DNA of 64,000 nt from an uncultured Bacteroidales bacterium (GCA_944322605.1 CALUPD010000037.1:1-64000); one strand, 5' to 3'; positions 26,271 to 35,938 are shown, counted from the stretch's first letter. Numbers and translations are program-made. Notes: generated by a model from the sequence alone, not told the origin.

Positions 26271-28409
26271 TTATTCGGCTATCGTCATTTCATCCACAAG
26301 ATGGCCAGCACCGCCGAATTTGTCGATAATGAAAAGGACATACCTTATATCGACATTTATGCATCTCTGCAATTGAGGCTCGAATATGACGTCGCCGCTT
26401 ATCGCTTCCCAGTTGCCGTCGAACGCAAGGCCGATCAGCTCGCCTTCCGCATTCATTATAGGGCTGCCGGAGTTTCCGCCGGTAATATCGTTATTGGTAA
26501 TGAACGCGACCGGCATGCGCCCGTCTTCCATAGCGTAACGTCCGAAATCGCCCGCATCGTAGAGGTCTTTCAGCCTCTGAGGAACTTCGAACTCATGGTT
26601 GCCCGGCTGTTCTTTTTCCATAACCCCTTTCAAGGTCGTGTAATAGCAATACATCACCGCGTCCTTAGGAGAATAAGGCAATACCTTTCCGTAGGTCAGG
26701 CGCAAGGTAAGGTTGGCGTCAGGATAAATAGGAGCGCCGTCCTTCATTTCGAGCAATCCTCCCACATATGCCTTCTTGGCATCGGCCAGCTCTTTCGCGC
26801 CTTTGTTCATCTTGAGCGCATACGCGTTCCTTTCAGCATTAAGAAGTTTGCCTGCGACTGCGGCCTTGTCGGAATCCATCAGCGAAATCATCGCATCCTT
26901 GTCCTTTCCTTCCAATGCATTCGCAAGGGATTCCTCAGACGAGAACACCGTCGAAGCATACACATCGTCCACGAACCTGTCGATGTCGCCGGCATAATTG
27001 TCCGCTATGTATTTATACAATTCGCCATCCTCTGCCGAAGCGACTTTCTCCTTGAAAAGGGAAAGCATGGCCTTTGCGACTTTCATATCTGTAGGCAAAG
27101 AGAAATTCTTGTAGAAAGCTTCCGCGTATTTCTTCACCCATGCGGCATCTTCGCCCGAGGCGATCCTGTCGGCAACATTTCCGGCAAAAGCCAGCAACTC
27201 GATTGCAGGGAAAGTCTCTGTAGCGTACATGCCGTCGCGGCGTTCGCTTGCCCTGTCCGATATGATCTTGTTTATGGCATCTATTGCAGTGCCGTATTTT
27301 GCCACCCTTTCAGGATCTTCATTCATCCATGCGGTAAATTCGGCTTCGGTTTCGAGCCTTCTGTTTTCCACATCCTGCTTGATGAACGATTCGTTCATTC
27401 CGATAGAATTCTTCCAGTAGTTCGAAGAATTGGCATATTTGTCGGCATACTGTATATAAACCTTAGGGTCTGCAAGCATGTCTTCCATGAGAATGTCCTG
27501 ACGTATTCCGCGCACTTCCGCACGGATTGCATTGTCGATATCCCTTCTTTCAACAAGTTCTGACGCCGTAATGTACCTGTTGGTCCTGCCAGGGAATCCC
27601 ATGATCATGGTGAAATCGTTTTCCTTCACGCCGTCAAGGGAAATCCTAAGATAGTTTTCAGGCCTGTAAGGCACGTTGGATTCCGAATACTCGGCAGGGT
27701 TGTTGTTCGCGTCGGCGTATACCCTGAACATTGAAAAGTCGCCGGTATGCCTTGGCCACATCCAGTTATCGGTATCTCCGCCGAATTTCCCTATCGAAGA
27801 AGGAGGTGTGCCGACAAGCCTTACGTCCTTGAATGTCTTGGTCACGATCATGAAATACTGGTTTCCGCCGTACATAGGAACGAAAGAACAGTCTACATAT
27901 TTGTCAGCCTTCTTTTCGGCTTTCGAAAGCTTGCTTTTCAATTTCGATATGGCCTTGTCCTTAGCCGCGTCCTTCATCTTCGCGTTGTTGTAGATTGCCT
28001 CGAATTCCGCTGTCACATCCACGAATTTCCTCACGAAAGTGACTGTAAGGCCTTCAGCAGGAAGTTCTTCCTCCCTCGACATCGCCCAAAAGCCGTCTTT
28101 GAGATAATCATGTTCCACGGTGCTCAGGGCCTGGATGCTGCCGTAACCGCAATGATGGTTTGTAAGAAGCAGGCCTTCAGGAGAAACAATCTCCCCGGTA
28201 CAGCCCCCGCCGAACTGCACTACCGCGTCTTTGAGGGATGTGTTGTTTATGCTGTAAATCTGTTCCGGAGTCAGCTTGCATCCCATTTCGGACATGGTCT
28301 GGGCATTGAACTTTTCCAAAAGCGGCAAAAGCCACATTCCCTCGTCAGCCCTTAGGACAGGAGCAGAAAAGAGAGCCGCCGCTATAAATCCTAAAATAAA
28401 CTTTTTCAT
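26271..28409 (-). CDS. S46 family dipeptidyl-peptidase (DPP7/DPP11 type)
   Basis: This periplasmic serine exopeptidase releases dipeptides from peptide N-termini and feeds amino-acid and peptide uptake in Bacteroidales. The protein has 712 residues with a signal peptide (KKFILGFIAAALFSAPVLRA). The mature N-terminus DEGMWLLPLLEKFN is typical. The catalytic His is in TNHHCGYG (85-86) and the catalytic Ser in TGGNSGSPIMN (S647). Residues after LIGLAFDGNWEAISGD line the S1 pocket. Whether it is DPP7 (hydrophobic) or DPP11 (acidic) specific is not decided here. It is monocistronic, with terminators on both sides. Confidence 0.95.
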   Translation of the reverse strand: MKKFILGFIAAALFSAPVLRADEGMWLLPLLEKFNAQTMSEMGCKLTPEQIYSINNTSLKDAVVQFGGGCTGEIVSPEGLLLTNHHCGYGSIQALSTVEHDYLKDGFWAMSREEELPAEGLTVTFVRKFVDVTAEFEAIYNNAKMKDAAKDKAISKLKSKLSKAEKKADKYVDCSFVPMYGGNQYFMIVTKTFKDVRLVGTPPSSIGKFGGDTDNWMWPRHTGDFSMFRVYADANNNPAEYSESNVPYRPENYLRISLDGVKENDFTMIMGFPGRTNRYITASELVERRDIDNAIRAEVRGIRQDILMEDMLADPKVYIQYADKYANSSNYWKNSIGMNESFIKQDVENRRLETEAEFTAWMNEDPERVAKYGTAIDAINKIISDRASERRDGMYATETFPAIELLAFAGNVADRIASGEDAAWVKKYAEAFYKNFSLPTDMKVAKAMLSLFKEKVASAEDGELYKYIADNYAGDIDRFVDDVYASTVFSSEESLANALEGKDKDAMISLMDSDKAAVAGKLLNAERNAYALKMNKGAKELADAKKAYVGGLLEMKDGAPIYPDANLTLRLTYGKVLPYSPKDAVMYCYYTTLKGVMEKEQPGNHEFEVPQRLKDLYDAGDFGRYAMEDGRMPVAFITNNDITGGNSGSPIMNAEGELIGLAFDGNWEAISGDVIFEPQLQRCINVDIRYVLFIIDKFGGAGHLVDEMTIAE

Positions 28410-28524
28410 GTTTTAATAATTTTTGTGATTATCCGAAAATGCGGATAATCATATTTGCTTTAATCATCACTTGCGCCGCACCTGTTCCTGCGCGGCTATA
28501 AAATAATATCGCTTTGCATAAAAA

Positions 28525-28549
28525 ACGGGAGCGCGACAACCGCCCCCGT
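28525..28549 (-). terminator. Terminator of the TlpA-DUF6029-Omp28 operon
   Basis: ACGGGAGCG (28525-28533) and CGCCCCCGT (28541-28549) form a GC-rich stem with a 7-nt loop. On the minus strand it is followed by TTTTTT, a canonical intrinsic terminator. Confidence 0.75.
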
Positions 28550-28703
28550 CATTTTATCCCGGACGACAGCAACTGCCGTCCGTAATTTCATATGCATGTA
28601 CGCTTTTTCTTTGCGGACATTATGTTTCGCTTTGTGAAATAAACGCTGCGCCTCGGCATTGCCGGAGAAAGATCCGCCACTGCTTCCGGCTTGCAGCTTT
28701 AAC

Positions 28704-29828
28704 TTAGTTCAAAAGCACGGCTTCGCAAGATTCGCCGACCTTCGCTTCATTTGCGTTGGTAACCACGTAATTGCCGCGTGAAGGATAGAGGACGTAAACG
28801 CCTACATGGCAATTGTCTACAATCCATTCTTCGTCCACAGGCAAAGTGAAACTAAAGTCGTAAGAATCACCGGCAGCCAATTCGCCGATTGAAAGGCCTT
28901 CGAACGGAGTTTCATCAGCATAAGTCCTGAGCACGTGGTTGTACAGGCAGTTACCGTTAACGACCTGATCGTCGTATTCTCCGTTATAGTATTCGCCTCC
29001 GATAGTGCCCGGAGCGATAAGACCGTCTTCCATGAGGAATGCGCAAATCCTGTATTCCGTAGGATTTTCGCCGACACAATCAACCTTGCCGGTCACAATG
29101 ACATTTTCGCCTGAAACTTCAGAAGAGAATGAAATTCCGACATAACCCGGATGGTTCTTCAAAGACTGGTCCATAGCCTGGGTTATCTGTCCGATTACCG
29201 CGCCCGATATTGAAGGCGAAGTATAATCCACCACGGTCGTAGGCCATCCTGAAGACGAGAACATTCTCTTGAAATCATTGACATATGAGGTGATGAACAA
29301 ATCGCCTGGGTTCATTCTGTCCATCATGGCCAATACCATAAAGTCGTCGCGCTGCGTGGCCAGCTGCGCCAATGAATTGGAAAGAGGTCCGCAATAAGTA
29401 CATGAAGTTGCGCTAAGCTTGTTCAAAATCACTTTCTTCTGATAAAAAACCTGCGTATAGAATTCTTCAGTCTGCACTTCTGAAGCTGTTTCGCCGTTAT
29501 ATGCAACTGCCACTATCTTGTAAGACGTATTGGTCGTAAGGCCTTCGACAGTGAATTCATCAGACTGCCCGTTATCGACAGTTGTCAATTCATAAGATTC
29601 CGTATCAAGAGGACAAACCGCATAAGCATAGCTTGTCGCGTTTACCGGAGTCAAGGTAAAACTTACTGAAGAGCCGCCGGCAACAACGCTTGAAATCGTT
29701 ATGAAAGGATTCTTGCCATTTCCGCCGCCACCTCCGTCGTTTCCACTGTTTTCAGCAGGCTCGCAGCTCATGAACCCGAACGGAAGAACAAGGGCCAATG
29801 CCCATAATAAATTTTTAAAGTTTTTCAT
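28704..29828 (-). CDS. Omp28-like lipoprotein with Fn3-like and thioredoxin-like parts
   Basis: This is a lipoprotein of 374 residues (signal peptide ending LPFGFMSC, then a Gly/Asn-rich spacer). Residues about 40-125 form an Fn3-like domain (SFTLTPVNATSYAYAV, FTVEGLTTNTSYKIVAVAYN). The C-terminal ~240 residues match Omp28-like outer-membrane proteins, with a thioredoxin-like start that includes CTYCGPLS (a CxxC) and WPTTVVDYTSP. It lies 30 nt downstream of the DUF6029 gene in an operon that begins with a TlpA-type thiol oxidoreductase, so disulfide chemistry at the outer membrane is a reasonable inference. The Fn3-like module is strikingly similar to those of the lipoprotein at 59952-62216. 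Confidence 0.85.
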   Translation of the reverse strand: MKNFKNLLWALALVLPFGFMSCEPAENSGNDGGGGGNGKNPFITISSVVAGGSSVSFTLTPVNATSYAYAVCPLDTESYELTTVDNGQSDEFTVEGLTTNTSYKIVAVAYNGETASEVQTEEFYTQVFYQKKVILNKLSATSCTYCGPLSNSLAQLATQRDDFMVLAMMDRMNPGDLFITSYVNDFKRMFSSSGWPTTVVDYTSPSISGAVIGQITQAMDQSLKNHPGYVGISFSSEVSGENVIVTGKVDCVGENPTEYRICAFLMEDGLIAPGTIGGEYYNGEYDDQVVNGNCLYNHVLRTYADETPFEGLSIGELAAGDSYDFSFTLPVDEEWIVDNCHVGVYVLYPSRGNYVVTNANEAKVGESCEAVLLN

Positions 29829-29858
29829 ATCAACAAAATTTTGTGTTTTATTTCATTA

Positions 29859-31811
29859 TTAAAATCTCACTGTCAATGAAAGGTTTGCACCGGTATATGC
29901 AGGCGTGAAACGGCATACCCCGCCAGAGCAAATGTATCCTTCCTTGACACGGCCATAGCTCAATGCGGCACGTACAATCGAATGAGTGAACGCCACTCCG
30001 GCCTGGTAATAATGGTGCTTGGCATCAGGATTACCATGGTTGAACATGTCGCTTACGTAGATGCTCCATTTCGGAGCCATGTTGAATTCCAAAAGGGCAG
30101 CGCACCAATCCTTGTCTTCAGAAAGAGGAGAATACAGATACTGGAATTCAGTCCTCAAAGAATATTTTCTCGAAAACTTGAAAGTCATGTCGAGCACGAA
30201 CGCATGGCGTTCTTCCAAATGGTTGGTCGCCAAGTCAGGAATATGCACGAGATGCTTTTGGTAAGAATACATGAACAATGCCTGGAAGCTCTTGGTGAAC
30301 GACTTGTCTATATCGAAAGTGAATTCCCTGTACATCAGCTGATTGTTATAGGACTTCAACACCGGCATAAAGTTATCGTCGTAAATCGGAGCTCCTGTCT
30401 CATCGGTTGCCATCGTAAGGCCGTCCTTCAGGCTGTTCGCATAATAAGTTGAAAAAGTGGCATGCACTTTCAAACCGCGCTTTCCGCCCAATGCGGTTCC
30501 TCTCCTGAACTGGTAGAACACATCGATCTGCCCGCCTATTTCATCGTTGGCATTGACATTATACGGTTCGATCGCAACCAATGAATACGTATGCTGCGTA
30601 GTTAGGGAAGGAATATAATTCAATGAATTCGAAGTGTATGAAGAAGTCTGGTCCGGCCTCCTGTACATGTCGCTTCTCATGTTTTCCAATCTCCTGAACA
30701 TCGCGCTTACGGAAAGCCCGCCGGTGCTGTAGGAAAGATCTATCAACTGGGCATTGCCCCTCTTCAAAAGATTTTCGGCATCGGAAGCCCCGTCGGTAGG
30801 ACGTACTATTTCCTTTCCTTTTCCCACGTACTCGAAATTGGCAGAGAAACCTTTGTACGCATAATTCAATCTTGCCGAATAAGAGAATACGTTAGAAGGG
30901 ACTTTTCCTCCTGCGTATTCCGATATATAATAATAAGTTGTTCCCGGACTGCTCCATATCCAAGGAGAATATTTATGAAGCAGGCTTCCTTCCACTGTAA
31001 AATAGTGATCCTCCAGCTTCAAGGCTTCCGAAAGGGAGAACGAGACATCCAGCCCCGTAAGGACTGTCCTCGCAGTCTTGGTGTTTATATCGTCTATGAC
31101 ATCCATATCCTCCGTAAAGGCAGGAACGTAATTCATATAACTGCTGCTCCAGGGATATTTCATATAATCGCGGGGAAGTCCTGAAAAGACCTTTATGTTG
31201 ACAAGGTCCTTTATGTTGAACGTCAGCCTCGCGCCCGTTATTGCCGTATTGAGTCCCAAAGTCCTGTCTTCCCATGCACGGAACAGAAGCCCGCTCCCGA
31301 ACTGCTCGTAGAAACTTCCGACAGTCGCCGACATGAAGTCGTTCTGCCATGACAGGTAAAGGAACGGAAGACCAAGGCCCTTGAACTGCCTGTCATAACC
31401 CTGCAGGACCTGAGGATACCATTCGGCCTGCAATCCTGCGGAGAAACCTTTGTAATTATAATCCAGTTTCAGATAGTTGTTCGAACCGTAATTGCCTTCC
31501 GGAGGAATGAACCCGATAGGATTGTCTTCGACGTAATGAATAGTATTCGTTTCGAACGAACCTGAAAGCTGTCCGAGATATTTTCCGGAACTCTTTTTCC
31601 TTTCCGTGTCTTTGGCAGCATTTTTTTCAAGGTCAGCATAGGAAATGCTGTTTGCAGAAGCGGGATTGCCAGCCGAAACCGCTGACTGCGCGCCATCGGC
31701 CAAAGTGCCGTAATCCTGCGATATTCCGGTTTCAGGTTCCGATGCCGACACGCGGACGGCAACCAATAGAGCCGAAATAACGACTGCTCCAGCTATTGCT
31801 TTTTTATTCAT
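29859..31811 (-). CDS. DUF6029-type outer-membrane beta-barrel protein
   Basis: This protein has 650 residues and a signal peptide (KKAIAGAVVISALLVAVRVSAS). After a low-complexity stretch (30-75), the remainder is rich in alternating aromatic residues and ends LSLTVRF, the terminal-Phe pattern of outer-membrane barrels. The segments SGSFETNTIHYVEDN, SVGSFYEQFGSGLLFRAWEDR and GLKVHATFSTYYANSLKDG fit the Bacteroidota DUF6029 family. It is flanked by tlpA-like and Omp28-like genes in one operon. The function is unknown; an outer-membrane assembly or transport role is possible. Confidence 0.8.
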   Translation of the reverse strand: MNKKAIAGAVVISALLVAVRVSASEPETGISQDYGTLADGAQSAVSAGNPASANSISYADLEKNAAKDTERKKSSGKYLGQLSGSFETNTIHYVEDNPIGFIPPEGNYGSNNYLKLDYNYKGFSAGLQAEWYPQVLQGYDRQFKGLGLPFLYLSWQNDFMSATVGSFYEQFGSGLLFRAWEDRTLGLNTAITGARLTFNIKDLVNIKVFSGLPRDYMKYPWSSSYMNYVPAFTEDMDVIDDINTKTARTVLTGLDVSFSLSEALKLEDHYFTVEGSLLHKYSPWIWSSPGTTYYYISEYAGGKVPSNVFSYSARLNYAYKGFSANFEYVGKGKEIVRPTDGASDAENLLKRGNAQLIDLSYSTGGLSVSAMFRRLENMRSDMYRRPDQTSSYTSNSLNYIPSLTTQHTYSLVAIEPYNVNANDEIGGQIDVFYQFRRGTALGGKRGLKVHATFSTYYANSLKDGLTMATDETGAPIYDDNFMPVLKSYNNQLMYREFTFDIDKSFTKSFQALFMYSYQKHLVHIPDLATNHLEERHAFVLDMTFKFSRKYSLRTEFQYLYSPLSEDKDWCAALLEFNMAPKWSIYVSDMFNHGNPDAKHHYYQAGVAFTHSIVRAALSYGRVKEGYICSGGVCRFTPAYTGANLSLTVRF

Positions 31812-31924
31812 AATGCGATTTTAATGATTTTTGGTTATTGGTCCGACCGGGATATCTTTCGCTCATTAGCCGGACTGCGGTTTTAGCGCAATCCGGCCAT
31901 AGACGAAACATCTCCGGGATCTGT

Positions 31925-32419
31925 TTATTCAGAGATTTCTATGAGTTTTTCGATAAGTTCGGATTCAGAACCCGGAAGATAACCCGTATGGGAATAAACC
32001 TGGTTGCCGTCCTTGTCGAAAATAAATACCTGAGGAGTAAGGTTCACGTTCAACGCCCTCTTGAAATCCTGGTTGATGTCGTAAAGCGCGGTAAAATCGG
32101 AAGCCCATCCCCTTGCTTCAGCCATGGACCTTGCCCTTGCAACGGATCTTGCATCATCGATCGAAACTGCGACCATCCTGAAATCCGTTTCGTCCAGCCA
32201 GTCCGGCATCGCTTCGTATATTGCATCGAGTTCCTTTATGCATGGCTTGCATGTAGTAGACCAGAAAGATACTATCATCGGAGTTTCTCCGTCAATCAAG
32301 GATGTGACATTTATCGACTCCCCGTTCTGCTGCTCAACGCTGACTGAAGGCAGCTGCTGTGCAAATGCGAAATTAAAGCTCAACAGAGCTATTGTCAGAA
32401 TAAGTAATTTTTTCATCAT
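31925..32419 (-). CDS. TlpA-type thiol-disulfide oxidoreductase
   Basis: This exported thioredoxin-fold protein has 164 residues. A signal peptide (KKLLILTIALLSFNFAFA) is followed by the fold with redox motif CKPC at 57-60 in SFWSTTCKPCIKELDAI and the cis-Pro segment LTPQVFIFD. It is periplasmic and should reduce or exchange disulfides of partner proteins. The downstream Omp28-like lipoprotein with a CxxC is an obvious candidate partner. A TAACTTTG -7 box lies 20 nt upstream of the start, so it heads the three-gene operon. The start at 32419 has two Met codons; the second is equally possible. Confidence 0.92.
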   Translation of the reverse strand: MMKKLLILTIALLSFNFAFAQQLPSVSVEQQNGESINVTSLIDGETPMIVSFWSTTCKPCIKELDAIYEAMPDWLDETDFRMVAVSIDDARSVARARSMAEARGWASDFTALYDINQDFKRALNVNLTPQVFIFDKDGNQVYSHTGYLPGSESELIEKLIEISE

Positions 32420-32438
32420 TTCAATCTTTTAAGGTTGA

Positions 32439-32446
32439 CAAAGTTA
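32439..32446 (-). promoter_or_regulatory. Promoter -7 box of the tlpA-like operon
   Basis: TAACTTTG on the minus strand fits TAnnTTTG, 20 nt before the start codon. Confidence 0.5.
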
Positions 32447-32489
32447 ATAATTATCTCAATTTATCTGCATTTTGCCTGCTAAATTTAAC

Positions 32490-32529
32490 AAAATACGGCG
32501 AGCCCCGACATGAGCACCCGCCGTATTTT
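32490..32529. terminator. Terminator between fusA2 and the tlpA-like operon
   Basis: AAAATACGGCG (32490-32500) pairs perfectly with CGCCGTATTTT (32519-32529). It lies 24 nt beyond the fusA2 stop, and the A/T ends make it work in either direction. Confidence 0.75.
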
Positions 32530-32552
32530 TATAACTTTCAGACGAATAACAG

Positions 32553-34706
32553 TTACTCGTCAGTTTCGGTTTCCTGGTAAGCCTTCAGCAGCTTTTCCTG
32601 TACATCGGCAGGAACCTGCTGGTAATCGGCAAACTGCATCGTGAATGTCGCCATGCCCGAAGTAAGCGAACTTAGCGAAGTCGAATACTTGTACAGTTCT
32701 GCCAGCGGAACTCTAGCCTTGAGGACTTCGAATCCCTTTTCGCTGCTCATGCCTTCGATTATCGCCCTCCTGTTCTGCAAATCGCTCATCACGTCGCCCA
32801 TGTTTTCGCTCGGAGTAACCACTTCGAGAGAGTAAATCGGCTCCATGATCTTAGGGCCTGCGTTCCTGAAAGCTTCCTTGAAGGCGTTTCTTGCAGCCAG
32901 CTTGAAGGAGATTTCATTCGAATCGACCGGGTGCATCTTGCCGTCGAATACAAATATCCTTATGTCCCTGGCATACGAGCCTGTCAGAGGGCCTTCTTCC
33001 ATTTTTTCCATTATGCCTTTGAGTATGGCAGGCATGAACCTCGCGTCTATCGCCCCTCCTACTATGCAATTGTAGAATTCGAGCTTGCCGCCCCACTCAA
33101 GGTTATATTCTTCCTTGCCTTTTATGTTCAGGACTATGTCCCTTCCGTCAATCTTGAACTTGTTGGAAACTTCCTTTCCTTCCACTATCGGCTCTATCAG
33201 CAGGTGAACTTCCCCGAACTGTCCGGCCCCGCCGCTCTGCTTCTTGTGCCTGTAATCGGCGACCGCAGGCTTGGTAATGGTTTCCCTGTAAGGTATCTTA
33301 GGCGCGGACAACTCTACATCTATCTTGTAGTCATTGTTCAAATGCCATTTCATGATGTTGATATGATGTTCTCCCTGCCCGCTTACTATGATCTGCTTTA
33401 GTTCCTTCGAATATTCGACTATAATCGTAGGATCTTCCGCAGACATCTTGCTTAATGCGTCCGAAAGCTTTTCATCGTCCTTAGGATCCTTGGCCTTGAT
33501 CGCGGTCCTGAATTTGGACGGAGGGAAATTGATATGCGTGAACACGTTGTCGCAGCCCGGAACATTCAGGGTCTGGTTCGTCTTCACGGTCTTCAATTTC
33601 ACCGTGCAACCCAAATCTCCTGCGGACATCTCGTCTGCCTTGTCCCTCTTTTTACCTGCAACTGCATAAATCGCGCCAAGCCTTTCCTTTGCGCCCGTCT
33701 CTGGATTCACTAAGTCAAGCCCTTCTGAAATCTTTCCGGACATTACCCTGAAATACGAGACTTCTCCCAAATGAGGCTCGACCATGGTCTTGTAAATGAA
33801 TATGGAAGCCGGACCGTCCACCGTGCATTCCTGGAACGCGCCGCTCTTGAGCTCGCCGTCAGTTTTGGCAGGAGAAGATGTCGCCCTTATGATGAATTCC
33901 ATCAGACGTTTGACACCCATGTCCTTCAGGCCCGAAAGGCAGAATATAGGCATTATGTCGCATTTTCTCATTCCCGCATTCAGCCCTGCCCTTATCTCGT
34001 CTTCCGAGAGGATTCCTTTTTCAAAGAACGTTTCCATCAGGGTATCGTCGTTTTCCGCTGATTTTTCTATGAGTTCCTGATGCAGGATGGCTGCCTTTTC
34101 AGCGTATTCTTCGGGGATATTTTCCTCGATTCTCGTCCCCTGGTCGTCCGTGAAGGTGTATTTTTTCATTTTCAGGACGTCGATGAACGAATTGAATCCC
34201 GAACCGGGGTTCACTGGGAACTGGACAAGAGCGAGCTTCGACCCGAATGTTTCCTGAAGGGAAGCGAGGGTGTCGTCCCAATCGGCTTTCTCATGGTCCA
34301 GCTGGTTGACCCCTATGATAAGAGGCTTGTTATAATTCGTGGCATACCTTGCGAATATCTGCGTTCCTATTTCGACCCCCTGCTGGGCATTCACTACCAA
34401 AACGCCCGTGTCCGCCACGCTGAAAGCGGAAATAACGCCACCGACGAAATCATCCGAGCCGGGAGTGTCTATTATGTTCAGTTTGTGATCCATGAATTCA
34501 GTGTAGAGCAAAGTGGAATAAATGGACCTCTGATATAGCTGCTCGATCTCCGTATTGTCGCTGATCGTGTTTTTCTGCTCTATGCTTCCCCTCCTTGCAA
34601 TCACTTTTCCTTCATACATCATCGATTCGGTGAGAATCGTCTTGCCGGACTTGGAACTCCCTAAAATCACGATGTTCCTGATTTCGTCTGTAGAATAGTT
34701 TCTCAT
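32553..34706 (-). CDS. fusA2: EF-G2-type translation elongation factor paralogue
   Basis: This is a five-domain EF-G homologue of 717 residues. The P-loop is GSSKSGKT (16-23). The G3 motif is DTPG at 80-83 but the next residue is Ser84, where canonical EF-G has the catalytic His (DTPGH). The G4 motif is NQLD instead of NKxD. In Bacteroides thetaiotaomicron the corresponding EF-G2 supports translocation without GTP hydrolysis and is induced by carbon starvation; the substitutions here fit the same class. An AAAAGGAG ribosome-binding site precedes the ATG. A small AraC-like gene lies 54 nt upstream in the same direction and may share the transcript. Confidence 0.9.
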   Translation of the reverse strand: MRNYSTDEIRNIVILGSSKSGKTILTESMMYEGKVIARRGSIEQKNTISDNTEIEQLYQRSIYSTLLYTEFMDHKLNIIDTPGSDDFVGGVISAFSVADTGVLVVNAQQGVEIGTQIFARYATNYNKPLIIGVNQLDHEKADWDDTLASLQETFGSKLALVQFPVNPGSGFNSFIDVLKMKKYTFTDDQGTRIEENIPEEYAEKAAILHQELIEKSAENDDTLMETFFEKGILSEDEIRAGLNAGMRKCDIMPIFCLSGLKDMGVKRLMEFIIRATSSPAKTDGELKSGAFQECTVDGPASIFIYKTMVEPHLGEVSYFRVMSGKISEGLDLVNPETGAKERLGAIYAVAGKKRDKADEMSAGDLGCTVKLKTVKTNQTLNVPGCDNVFTHINFPPSKFRTAIKAKDPKDDEKLSDALSKMSAEDPTIIVEYSKELKQIIVSGQGEHHINIMKWHLNNDYKIDVELSAPKIPYRETITKPAVADYRHKKQSGGAGQFGEVHLLIEPIVEGKEVSNKFKIDGRDIVLNIKGKEEYNLEWGGKLEFYNCIVGGAIDARFMPAILKGIMEKMEEGPLTGSYARDIRIFVFDGKMHPVDSNEISFKLAARNAFKEAFRNAGPKIMEPIYSLEVVTPSENMGDVMSDLQNRRAIIEGMSSEKGFEVLKARVPLAELYKYSTSLSSLTSGMATFTMQFADYQQVPADVQEKLLKAYQETETDE

Positions 34707-34760
34707 AATTCTCCTTTTATTTGTTAATAATCCAAAGTTCTCACCAAATTTAAAGAAAAA

Positions 34761-35099
34761 TTAATACGTATGCAAATTAATGGCTTTTTCCATTTCCCCT
34801 TCGGATGAAAAACCCGAAAGCTTCCATGCCTGCGAGGCATGAATCCCGTATTCGAGGAGCAAATGCCGCGCATGCGCGAGCCTGAGGCCGGAAAGGACGG
34901 ATTCCCAATTGTCCTTGTAGGCTTTCTCGAATTCGGAGTCGAATTTGTCTTCGTCCGCAAAAGACATCATTTCCATGCATGTCCTCTTATTAAAATAAGG
35001 AGAAATGTATATTTTCCCTGTTTCGAGAATATCGAATATTTCCTTTTCGAAATTTTCGGTGCGATCTCTCATCTTCATAGCTTGCTTGAATTTTATCAT
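34761..35099 (-). CDS. Small AraC-like HTH protein
   Basis: This protein has 112 residues, starting at the ATG at 35099 (IKFKQAMKMRDRTENF) because GGAGG lies 7 nt upstream; a start at 35129 would put the ribosome-binding site inside the gene. The C-terminal half, with LSGLRLAHARHLLLEYGIHA followed by SQAWKLSGFSSEGEMEKAI, has the spacing of an AraC-type second helix-turn-helix, including the GFSS turn. The N-terminal half is charged, with ISPYFNKRTCMEMMSF resembling a first helix-turn-helix. There is no sensor domain. It sits immediately upstream of fusA2 and may regulate it. Confidence 0.6.
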   Translation of the reverse strand: MIKFKQAMKMRDRTENFEKEIFDILETGKIYISPYFNKRTCMEMMSFADEDKFDSEFEKAYKDNWESVLSGLRLAHARHLLLEYGIHASQAWKLSGFSSEGEMEKAINLHTY

Positions 35100-35267
35100 G
35101 TTAACCCTCCGTGTCGTTTTCCGATGCAAATAAAGCTAAACTAATAATACATTAATATCATGCCATGAACGATTTATCTGATTTTTTATAAAATTGACGG
35201 ATCTTTATGTTTTGGCACAAATAACAACTTTCGGTTGTCATTATAGCCTATTTTACAATAAGAAAGG

Positions 35268-35301
35268 TTTGATTATGTTTTATCCCGTTGCCATAATTTT
35301 G
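35268..35301 (+). promoter_or_regulatory. Promoter of the XRE regulator
   Basis: TTTG (35268-35271), a 22-nt spacer and TAATTTTG (35294-35301) fit the Bacteroidota consensus with a slightly long spacer. The ATG is only 7 nt after the -7 box, so the mRNA would be leaderless or nearly so. Confidence 0.5.
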
Positions 35302-35308
35302 TACTGCT

Positions 35309-35707
35309 ATGGTCGACGAGGAAATCAAAAACAATATCTTCCGCTACCGGAAAGAATCTAAAAAATCCCAGGAATATGTAGCAGAGAAGTTGCATATATC
35401 GTTGAACTCGTACCGCAAGATTGAAAAAGGAAAGACCCAGCTCATAAGTTCAAGGATAAATGAAATAGCCGAAGCATTGGGCATAAGGCCGGAAAAGCTG
35501 CTGCTCGGAGACGCGGGAGAATACCTTGACGACATAAAGGAACTTGCCGCCCTGAACAGGGAGTATGCAAGAACGATAGAAGAATTGCGCGAGAAGCACG
35601 CAGCGGAAATCGAAGAGAAAAACAGCCGCATCAGGCTTTTGGAAGAAATGCTCCGCGACAAAAGCACCCTTATCGAACTGCTTCGCCAGAAATCCGAAAA
35701 GAAATAG
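35309..35707 (+). CDS. XRE-family regulator with C-terminal coiled coil
   Basis: This protein has 132 residues. An N-terminal helix-turn-helix of Cro/C1 type (IFRYRKESKKSQEYVAEKLH, then SLNSYRKIEKGKTQ, about 9-65) is followed by a long charged coiled coil (REYARTIEELREKHAAEIEE, onward to 130) that should mediate dimerisation. There is no ligand domain. The pattern is common among Bacteroidota XRE proteins of unknown target. It is transcribed away from the AraC-like/fusA2 pair, and rnhB follows 231 nt downstream. Confidence 0.85.
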   Translation: MVDEEIKNNIFRYRKESKKSQEYVAEKLHISLNSYRKIEKGKTQLISSRINEIAEALGIRPEKLLLGDAGEYLDDIKELAALNREYARTIEELREKHAAEIEEKNSRIRLLEEMLRDKSTLIELLRQKSEKK

Positions 35708-35917
35708 ACACCGCCTTGAAGTTGCTGGACGAATCCTCCATCCGGAGATTACGGCATTCGGCCGTGAAAGTCCGGACACAGCCCGTGTCTCCAGCGGGAG
35801 GAGCGCGCACAAGCGATGGATGGATTTGCCGTCCCGCACATTTATTGCCCCGCTCGTTTATTGGGGCAATAATGCTGATAATACTATAAATTTTGTCTTG
35901 CGGGACGATTTTTTCCG

Positions 35918-35925
35918 TATGTTTG
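35918..35925 (+). promoter_or_regulatory. Promoter -7 box of rnhB-lolD-trmN6
   Basis: TATGTTTG matches TAnnTTTG and lies 13 nt before the rnhB ATG; TTTTG occurs 22 nt upstream of it. Confidence 0.45.
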
Positions 35926-35938
35926 GAAAAAGTTTCAC

